From positions 1-50,718 of the forward strand of contig JALONM010000037.1 of assembly GCA_025454925.1 (NCBI GenBank): a DNA stretch of 50,718 nt, read 5' to 3'. The notes beneath the pieces were generated by a model that saw only the letters and a list, made by a program, of their open reading frames with translations, had not been told where the DNA came from and searched no databases. The stretch comes from Cytophagaceae bacterium (GTDB lineage Bacteria; Bacteroidota; Bacteroidia; Cytophagales; Cytophagaceae). Shown here piece by piece: positions 46,301 to 50,718 of the stretch. Made by a program: the position numbers and the translations under genes. Within the stretch, counting starts at the first letter, position 1. Each line of letters starts with the position of its first letter.

Positions 46301-49300
46301 CTTTGTCAAGCTATTATTCCGTTGCAGACGGAAATTGGGAATCCGGAACAACATGGTCTACCACTGGATATTCTACTCCTAATTGTGGATGCGTTCCTGG
46401 CCCAGGAGCAAAAGTGTATATTGGCGATAATAGGATTGTAACCAAGTCTAATGCTACTGCCTTTACTTTAGATTCATTGACAATTGATGCAACAGGTACG
46501 TTGGATCTAGGAACCAGTGGGGCAAGTTTGACAATATCGGTGCTTACCAATAAGGGTATTGGTGGCAATGGTAGATTAAAGTTAGGTGGAAATATAACAC
46601 CATCATTACCGGCCATTACGACCAATGATTTTTTGAATTCAGTTGGAACAGGAGCTTCTACATTAGAATTTTATGCTACGGCGGATTACAATGCGCCATC
46701 ATTACCTGCCAATATTCAGCATCTGATTTTTTCGGGTACGAATAAAATTACCTTAACCAATGGCGCTACGGTGAGAGGTGATTTAACCGTTACTGGAAAG
46801 TTGGATATAAATACCAGTATGCTCAACCAGCCGGTATGCTGCGCCAATACATTTACACTAGGAGCGGGTGCTGAATTGCATACGAACGAATCTGGATTAA
46901 TTGCGATTCCATTTAATTTTTTAACGTATGCCTTTGATCCTACTTCTACGGTATTTTACTATTCAATAGTGAATCAAAATATTTATGGAGGAGGGAGTGT
47001 AACCTATGGTAATTTGGTGCTTTCAGGAAATTCAGAAAAAAGAGGGTCTGGGGATGTGGTTACTGTGGGGAATGTAGATGTGCTTGGTACCACCGAATTT
47101 AATATGGACGCTTCTGGCGCAACGTATAATAGCATTGGAGGAAACTTGAACATGCAGGCAGGCGCTTCCATGAATTTTTCTACAGCAGGTGAAACCGTTA
47201 ACATTGATGGTAATTTGATTGCCCCTGCAGGAATAATTAATATGGGAACAGCTTCAACAAGTTTGCTGATTCTTAATGGGGCTACCAATCAAGCTGGGTC
47301 CTTATTTACTTCTGTAGCCGGACAAATCGTGCGCTATGCAGGAACCGTTCCTCAGACAGTTTTTCCAAGTTTAAATTACCGGACCTTGGAATTAGACGGT
47401 GGTACCGCTAAAACCTTACAAGGATCGGTGAATATAGGTGAAAGTGTTTCCTTTTTAGGAAATGCCACGTTGGTATTAGGGACTTTTGATTTGATATTAA
47501 ATGCTCCAGCAATGATTTCCGGTAGCCCTTTTTCGGCTTCTCGAACAATTGTGTTTGATGCCCTGCTCGGTGGTGGTAAAATCGTTCAGAAAGGTACTGC
47601 TTCCGTTGACTTCTTAAAAGTATATCCTATGGGAACTCCTGGTGGATATTCTGAGCTATCTTTTTCTTTGTTAAATTCTGCAGCCTTCGGTGTAGGTACA
47701 TTAAGCATAGAACCTTACGACACTACGGGTGCTAATGTGGCTCATACCAATTTGAGATTAATACCTAACTTTGTATCAAATGCAGCCAGCTTTTCACTAA
47801 AAACAGCCATGACAGGTACGCCAACCGCTGTCACTAAAAATGGAGTGGCAACCACCAATCCATACCTGATAGTGCCAAACGAATATGGAATCACTGCCAC
47901 GTCTGGAATTCAAAATATAAATGGAGTTTGGCGTTGTCTCGTACCTCCTGCTCAGCGTTTTTATTCCATCGCCGATGGTTCTTGGGAAATAGGTACAACC
48001 TGGTCTCAACTAGGGTTTGCTGGAACAACGTGTAATTGTACGCCTACGCCAGGTTCTGCTGTGTATATAGGGAATGGAAGAACAGTGTCGAAAGTGAATG
48101 CTACACTGGTATCTGTAGATACCATTCGGATTGATGATACAGGTGTGTTGGATGTTGGTACCAGTGGTGGTTCCATTGCTGCCAACGTGCTGTCAAATAT
48201 AGGTTTGGGAGGTAATGGAACCTTACGACTAGGAGGAAATATTACTCCTACATTTCCAACGGTTGCTGTTAATGATTTCTTGAATGCACCAGGAACTGGA
48301 CCTTCTACCTTGGAGTATTATGCCACAATTCCGTATACCACACCATTGCCCGCTACTGTCCAAAGTTTAGCCTTTTCTGGTTCGAGTAAAATCACAATTT
48401 CCAATAGTGCAACCGTGAATCAAGATCTCACGATTACAGGAAAATTGGATATTGCTACGTTCAATGTAAGCAGAACCATTGGGGGAGGAACTTTTACTCT
48501 TGGACCAGGTGCAGAATTACATACAGGGCTGACAGTTCCGATTTCAATACCGAATTTCTATTCTAACCCATATACCGTTGATCCGACTTCTACAGTCTAT
48601 TATTACTCCAATAGCAATCAGTCGGTGTTTGGAGGTGCCAATATCACGTATGGGAACTTAGTGCTTTCAGGAAGTGGTACAAAGACGGCTTCTGGCGCAG
48701 TAACCACAGTAGGTAATGTTTTTGTTCAGGGTGCAGGCACCGTCGTAATGACCTCCTTGTCTTCCGGAATATTTGTTGGTGGCAATCTTACCATAGACAA
48801 TGGCTGCACCTTGCGTTTTACATCCTCTTTCTTTTCACAGGTTAGAGTAGATGGTGATCTTAATGCGATCTCAGGAACCATCGATTTTGGAACATTTGCC
48901 GGTGTTAATGGTGCTCGATTAACATTGAATGGTGCAAACAATCAACTGGGAACTCATGTGTCAACCATTGCCAATCAAAAGGTCATTTATTCAGGTGCTG
49001 CGGTGCAACAGGTATTTGGTTCAACCAATTATCAAACGCTTGAATTGGCCGCCGGTCCGGATAAATTTTTACAATCGAGCATTACTGTAAAATCAGCCAT
49101 TAGTTTTACAGGAGATACTAAGCTGATTTTAGGCGCTAATAATCTTCTTCTAAGTTCAGCGACTGCAATTACCGGTGGCCCATTCTCTGCTTCTCGTATG
49201 ATTATGGTTGATGCCATACCGGGAGGAGGCCAAGTGCAACAAGAAGGTACCATCGCGGCTCATTTTATTAAAACATATCCAGTTGGAACGCCAAGTGGAT

Positions 49301-50718
49301 TTTCTGAATTGACCATAACACAGATTGGTTCCACTGCATTTGGTGCGGGTCGATTGAATATTGAGCCATACGATACAACAGGCACCAATCTGGCTTTGAT
49401 GAATCTAATTCTTCAAACCAATTTCGCGACCAACCTGGCAGAATTTACTTACACAGTTCCGATGAATGGAACTCCTACAAACGTTTTTAAAAATGGACAA
49501 TCGGTGGCGAATCCAGTCATGAATGTTCCAAATTTTTATGGCATCAACACGAGTTCTGGCATTCAACAAATAGCCGGTACATGGAGATTCCTTCAATTGA
49601 ATACCGTTGAACCAGCTGGAGTTACTCCACTACCTCCGTTTTGTGCGGGTCAAGGTTTTGATATGAGTTATACCATTGGAGGGATTTTTAATGCCGGAAA
49701 TATCTTTACACTTCAGCTTTCAGATGCAACAGGAAGCTTTGCTGTACCAGTGGCATTAAAGTCAATAAACTCCACTACCGCGGGTAATTTCCTTGCTAAT
49801 ATTCCTGAAGGAACGCCTTCCGGAAATGCCTATAAAGTTCGGATAGTAGCGTCTAATCCATACGTCGAAGGAACTCCAATTTCGGGTGGTTTTACCATCA
49901 ATCCGCAACCCGTTTTTGTCGCCCAGCCACCAGCCTCTGTTAGTGGTTGCGAATCAGCAGCTCTTATCGCAGTGCCTGTAACGGCTCCAACCGCTACTGT
50001 TTTTCAATGGCGTTTCAATGGAGTGAATGTATCGGATGGTCCTGTAGTAAATGGAACAACAACCAATACCTTGACTTTATCTTCACCTACTCCGGCTTTA
50101 TCGTATTCCGGAACATACGATGTTATTGCTACTACGAGCGCTGGTTGTGTAGATACATCTGCCGCGGCAGCAGTTACCATAAATTCCATTCCTATTGCAC
50201 CAACAGCCACAATTGTTGCGCAACCTACCTGTGCACTTCCAAGCGGATCGATAGATATCATTGCTCCATTGGGTGCAGTAGAATACGCGATGGATGGCGG
50301 TGCGTATCAGCCTTCAGTAAACTTCACGGCAGTCGCTCCTGGCAATCATAGCTTCACGGCGAGATTGGTAGCAGACATTACCTGCGTGAGTCCGGCCTCG
50401 GTGAGCTACACGATCAATCCGGCCCCTACTGTACCTGCGACTCCAACGGCTACGATTACCGCACAACCTACCTGTGCACTGCCAAGCGGATCGATAGATA
50501 TCACAGCACCACTGGGCGCCTTTGAATATGCGATGGACGGCGGAACGTATCAGCCTTCAATCAACTTCACCGCAGTAGCTCCTGGCAACCATAGCTTCAC
50601 GGCAAGATTGATAGCAGACATTACCTGCGTGAGTCCAGCCTCGGTGAACTATACCATCAATCCAACGCCACTAGTTCCGGTGGCTCCCACGGTGAACACA
50701 GTAACGCAAGCTACTTGT
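37327..50718 (+). CDS. Giant modular surface protein (type IX-secreted adhesin-like), 3' end outside window
   Basis: The frame opens at ATG 37327 with a signal peptide (MKKYLRCATTFVFFLFICVL) and stays open to the last base: 4,464 codons and no stop. Six modules begin with a short Trp motif: 'SGSWNTNSNWSSG' (residue about 36), then near residues 739, 1472, 2142, 2996 and 3545 with 'YYSVADGNWESGTTW'-like sequences, followed by 'NKGIGGNG' and beta-strand ladders such as 'GSTVHYSSGATQTVF' and 'YQNLNLMNSG'. The last two modules are paralogues of about 549 residues. An Ig-like segment (about 4200-4287) and 81-residue SprB-type repeats follow ('PTCALPSGSIDI' at residues 4300 and 4381, a third starting at 4462). 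SprB is the gliding adhesin of Flavobacterium; an adhesive role here is inferred. A sorting tail is expected beyond the window. Confidence 0.85.
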   Translation, partial: MKKYLRCATTFVFFLFICVLLNQGYGQNTYVGPLSGSWNTNSNWSSGLAPTSTDNVVIPAGRTVNFDILTATVNSLQIGSGATLHLGTSAGTVTFTINTFCDLSASGTLDFGTNGSHTVTILDDLIGSNGTIIMNSSTTHVLNLGGDNNELSNFNCATIGTVFYNRVGDQSMFISPNYKTVQTSNSGIKSLAGSGTTCAINVLNVGTNTTFSMGVNPTPPVLSVAGNVTIGASATFSFGSVSAKSVTISGNTTMTAANSTINMTGFGLAHTLKFMGTTVVGASTVITTTPGSKSTIIYAGGVHNIVNATYQNVIVEGAAAKTLVFGTPSTFQGKLTITKGATLSLGAVAGTYTCDSLEINNITAVSALSMAASTAKVLRVLSHFNMTTGTTLTMSTLATHKLELQGLNNTCLGAITQTAGNTIEYSGTGAQNMLNTTYQNLLLTGSSGQNRLVQGNITVNGNLTNNSCTLVFGNTARTVTVLGDLLGNISSAIDMRLVAGHMLDLKGPNNTCGSLITDASLSTVRYSGGVQTVFGSNSYRRLEVNGASNKSLTNNVFVHNQILFSGNAKIILGTFDLTLSEVGTFGGSPFSNAKMIETNGLNTPAGSFIKQGTAAPAFNMTYPLGTNFVYTPVTISGITGTIGGMASVAMKPVDNTASCNSGNCSKKYLLVSTSNYTITQVNFNFQLPAAEIVGTPSQVKRNANTVNGQTIDLGLASYGANGSNTFDGLWQLLSSGTKYFSVADGSWEDGSIWSTIGFGAAACGCTPSSFTDIVRVGDGKRVIKSTPSPVSVDSIHIDATGVLELGQNASYVTANVLSNKGIGGNGVLSISDVAGIVSWPNILTLDFITAAGTGNSTVEYLGLGNFMLPSLPNIYRNLSIKGGFTATSQSNYSVTGNLRVLAGSTLDLQNFSMDHSMPAGDIIEIATTSSLIIGGTNTFPANYTTRTIASNSTVEYNGGNQNVAALTYAHLKCSVAGTKSLVGITTINGLLTIGSGATLEAGAFNCNAYGNALIQGIFDDNNGGGINYFGGTISVTSSGRFLSNSISQFDFFDDIINDGIFQLNSSGAPVNFYNTNTFTANSNVLMNATLNITGAWTLAGSATYTISDVFILPTGQVDNQSTAIVSNSMDGSGPSSNWTQLANSVLHYRGATHPFSSFGYLSASFPPNVVYFDGTLNQDVNGVVGQTFHHLVLGGTNDKRLMNNFFVNGDVTIEAGANLNRNNFNISLQGNWIQHGGAFGSGDLAFINAGADQIVGGTSSNAIFGSVTINKTSGRFVRFNIPSTITGGLNYTGNGDIELSNFTVGVSTITGGSPTRRVLTNGTGMLSFSAGLLGSYTIHLGTGPSATADYTPITIALTSASFGAIPEISVRSVPSVDPNVISASTALTRHFIINSFDITNITSAITFTYADGDVQGTESNYVSAFWNTSWVTGNTAAVDESTNQTTINKSAATNFNGSYTAGELLSFSASKFYSRQNGDWNLLSTWTNDTLVGNPVTVLPTNSNSAMIRNGHTVTLPASPCQADSLIINFGGILSMGNNGNQLSVNVFSNNGHNGNGKVVVTNANFPTIGVNDFLNAQGTGNSTWEFAGVNFVVPFSYPANFRNVIFSASTDVTLQRNLTIAGDVSLVTNLARLLMGVFTIDRASLGGKFEMLAGAELWYNGNNFPSNYATYILAPTSWVFLDGEAPQIIKGNINYGNIGLTSQPSLQTKTIDGDIMLAGQLSLGNNTVFSFGNAAARNVTIDGAFFTGSGTVDMSGAGLAHNLYLAGTVYTPSSFITTDGSGSTVHYSSGATQTVFPALNYQNLNLMNSGSKMVNGNTIVRGNVNCMGSTTLQLGNSVSTFTVAGNMNMASTTTLVYSTSTAQTVAVSGNYAGTGSTINMSGTGLAHRLELTGATNDFGSLTTTGGSGSTVHYNSAAAQSLPNGISYQVLEVSGGTKNYSTTGTMVVSGALRLNGAVINLATSGSINLVLGATLTNSVAFSTTNMVATNGTGVFTRGINAAAAYFYPIGTTGAYAPLNLNVTAVTGAGTVSARTVATVAPNQISATNSLTRYWAISGAAITSISGTFTYSYNEGEVMGGAGNDVTYIAAHWPNSFPWVKGTLTDVDEVANSISFTKSGANIASFSGNYTAGPLNAFGTPVYYSRVAAGNFETAASWSTDPVLQHTGAPALTPPAAGSVVRIANGHTITRITSTALTLDTLYINAGGRLNMAATTGLTVNVFSNQGIGGNGTIAFSAGNFITIPIPANNLFCSGAGTGLGTVEYSGVSYNLPAALSTLPNLSLVSAGTVTRTFLGNCTILGNLVSGLNITVNLGTVGTVFSVGGNVSVTTTFNFGTTVAKTLSVVGDFSAPTLTMTGAGLAHQLTLAGANNGVTTLTTTAASGSRITYARVGAQNAFASANYQNVSIDATANVLWPATAATTLASNLILNGMLNIGGASANGFTVNGTTAFGPSSTLTFSASVVRQMTLSGTITSAPGAAINNPMANPHVINITAASVQLPPIINMVGGNLNISGGAGQIISYLAGTNHTLSNFTLTGAGVKMMVAGGTNPTIATNTMNINTATLDLNDLPLITINGNLNINSLGILRYGSTAAPNSIIVNGDLSGVAGSKIEMQLANNGSLLTLNGTTNTLGSLSINPGNNTIVRYGAMANQNLLTGVTEYNFLEIAGSGQKNVVETTLTVYRSLNLSGTTTFNLSNISVTANIHQSVNAVPTANFEFGTSFPKTVNILSTTLTSTFGTINMTGAGLSHTLRLACPSVTLVNFNTTPGANSTVEYNGTVPQQIFTSANYQILRISGGTEKSLSGLCAVNNALDLVSGIVDLSGFDLVLGAGTILTGSPFNATNMIRTSGAGRLQIGYSTPVNKIFPVGTGSHYSPASVNVTALSGTGSVSLQAVAGTHPQVLQPSTALLKYWDVTASGFSSLTANIEFTYVDPSELQVVETSYTHGGQYTGALPWITNGTVNTTTNVVTFNARSLSNLGGFYTAGPLSTFSLSSYYSVADGNWESGTTWSTTGYSTPNCGCVPGPGAKVYIGDNRIVTKSNATAFTLDSLTIDATGTLDLGTSGASLTISVLTNKGIGGNGRLKLGGNITPSLPAITTNDFLNSVGTGASTLEFYATADYNAPSLPANIQHLIFSGTNKITLTNGATVRGDLTVTGKLDINTSMLNQPVCCANTFTLGAGAELHTNESGLIAIPFNFLTYAFDPTSTVFYYSIVNQNIYGGGSVTYGNLVLSGNSEKRGSGDVVTVGNVDVLGTTEFNMDASGATYNSIGGNLNMQAGASMNFSTAGETVNIDGNLIAPAGIINMGTASTSLLILNGATNQAGSLFTSVAGQIVRYAGTVPQTVFPSLNYRTLELDGGTAKTLQGSVNIGESVSFLGNATLVLGTFDLILNAPAMISGSPFSASRTIVFDALLGGGKIVQKGTASVDFLKVYPMGTPGGYSELSFSLLNSAAFGVGTLSIEPYDTTGANVAHTNLRLIPNFVSNAASFSLKTAMTGTPTAVTKNGVATTNPYLIVPNEYGITATSGIQNINGVWRCLVPPAQRFYSIADGSWEIGTTWSQLGFAGTTCNCTPTPGSAVYIGNGRTVSKVNATLVSVDTIRIDDTGVLDVGTSGGSIAANVLSNIGLGGNGTLRLGGNITPTFPTVAVNDFLNAPGTGPSTLEYYATIPYTTPLPATVQSLAFSGSSKITISNSATVNQDLTITGKLDIATFNVSRTIGGGTFTLGPGAELHTGLTVPISIPNFYSNPYTVDPTSTVYYYSNSNQSVFGGANITYGNLVLSGSGTKTASGAVTTVGNVFVQGAGTVVMTSLSSGIFVGGNLTIDNGCTLRFTSSFFSQVRVDGDLNAISGTIDFGTFAGVNGARLTLNGANNQLGTHVSTIANQKVIYSGAAVQQVFGSTNYQTLELAAGPDKFLQSSITVKSAISFTGDTKLILGANNLLLSSATAITGGPFSASRMIMVDAIPGGGQVQQEGTIAAHFIKTYPVGTPSGFSELTITQIGSTAFGAGRLNIEPYDTTGTNLALMNLILQTNFATNLAEFTYTVPMNGTPTNVFKNGQSVANPVMNVPNFYGINTSSGIQQIAGTWRFLQLNTVEPAGVTPLPPFCAGQGFDMSYTIGGIFNAGNIFTLQLSDATGSFAVPVALKSINSTTAGNFLANIPEGTPSGNAYKVRIVASNPYVEGTPISGGFTINPQPVFVAQPPASVSGCESAALIAVPVTAPTATVFQWRFNGVNVSDGPVVNGTTTNTLTLSSPTPALSYSGTYDVIATTSAGCVDTSAAAAVTINSIPIAPTATIVAQPTCALPSGSIDIIAPLGAVEYAMDGGAYQPSVNFTAVAPGNHSFTARLVADITCVSPASVSYTINPAPTVPATPTATITAQPTCALPSGSIDITAPLGAFEYAMDGGTYQPSINFTAVAPGNHSFTARLIADITCVSPASVNYTINPTPLVPVAPTVNTVTQATC
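46312..49600 (+). repeat. Tandem pair of ~1,647-bp modules in the giant gene
   Basis: Modules starting at 46312 and 47959 share the same order of motifs throughout: 'GKLDI', 'GAELHT', 'DPTSTV.YY', 'YGNLVLSG', 'SGSPFSASR'/'TGGPFSASR', 'YPMGTPGGYSEL'/'YPVGTPSGFSEL', 'IEPYDTTG', 'GI..I.G.WR'. The DNA has diverged but the proteins align end to end. This is an internal duplication. Confidence 0.8.
50192..50718 (+). repeat. 243-bp tandem repeats encoding SprB-type units
   Basis: The unit around CAACCTACCTGTGCAC at 50221 recurs at 50464 and again, more diverged, at 50707, an exact 243-base period (81 codons). Units 1 and 2 differ at about 11 residues by eye. The array runs off the window edge. Confidence 0.9.

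Noticed and set aside
44130-46625. Many Pro/Val-rich minus-strand frames under the giant gene
   Set aside because: All are antisense to a continuous, repeat-consistent coding frame.
49947-50351. A 134-codon Cys/Tyr/Ser-rich plus-strand frame
   Set aside because: It is the third-frame shadow of the SprB-type repeats of the giant gene.

Overview
The window is a chromosomal segment of a Bacteroidota bacterium; the order cannot be fixed from what is here. The signs are the phylum-specific promoter form (TTTG or TTG, 19 bases, TAnnTTTG) in front of several genes, ribosomal genes without Shine-Dalgarno sequences, type IX-secretion style surface proteins (SprB-type repeats, a C-terminal sorting tail), a stand-alone MnmD methyltransferase, and a str operon without tuf.

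Region 1 (1-12.4 kb) is mixed housekeeping and accessory content on both strands: the 3' end of a TolC-type efflux protein, a beta-barrel porin whose last codons were rewritten by a 29-bp tandem duplication, carA, mnmD, a chalcone-isomerase-like secreted protein, a lone OppB/DppB-type permease, asd, a lamin-tail-domain surface protein, an unrecognised helical-repeat protein followed by a single-domain response regulator, and an overlapping SemiSWEET/alpha-beta hydrolase pair.

Region 2 (12.4-13.3 kb) is gene-free and holds two oppositely oriented copies of a GC-rich, doubly hairpinned repeat element, one with a run of 19 G. A second oppositely oriented pair lies at 36.7-37.0 kb.

Region 3 (13.3-33.5 kb) is the translation core. 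typA reads leftward. From about 15.2 kb everything reads rightward: str (rpsL, rpsG, fusA, rpsJ), then the S10, spc and alpha operons fused into one run ending with rplQ and a strong terminator. Consensus promoters stand before rpsL, rplC and rpsH. rpmD and rpmJ are present as small genes. The divergent typA/rpsL gap carries three DnaA-box-like 9-mers around an AT-rich stretch.

Region 4 (33.6-50.7 kb) is surface and accessory content: a PhoX/DUF839 protein with a sorting tail, a protein with two fibronectin-III-like segments and no signal peptide, the second repeat pair, and a giant modular gene that opens at 37,327 and is still open at the window edge (4,464 codons). It has six W-containing modules, the last two being tandem paralogues of about 549 residues, then an Ig-like segment and nearly identical 81-residue SprB-type repeats.

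The most interesting non-textbook signals are the paired structured repeats with covarying arms, the DnaA-box cluster beside the ribosomal operon, the giant modular adhesin-like gene, and the porin tail duplication.
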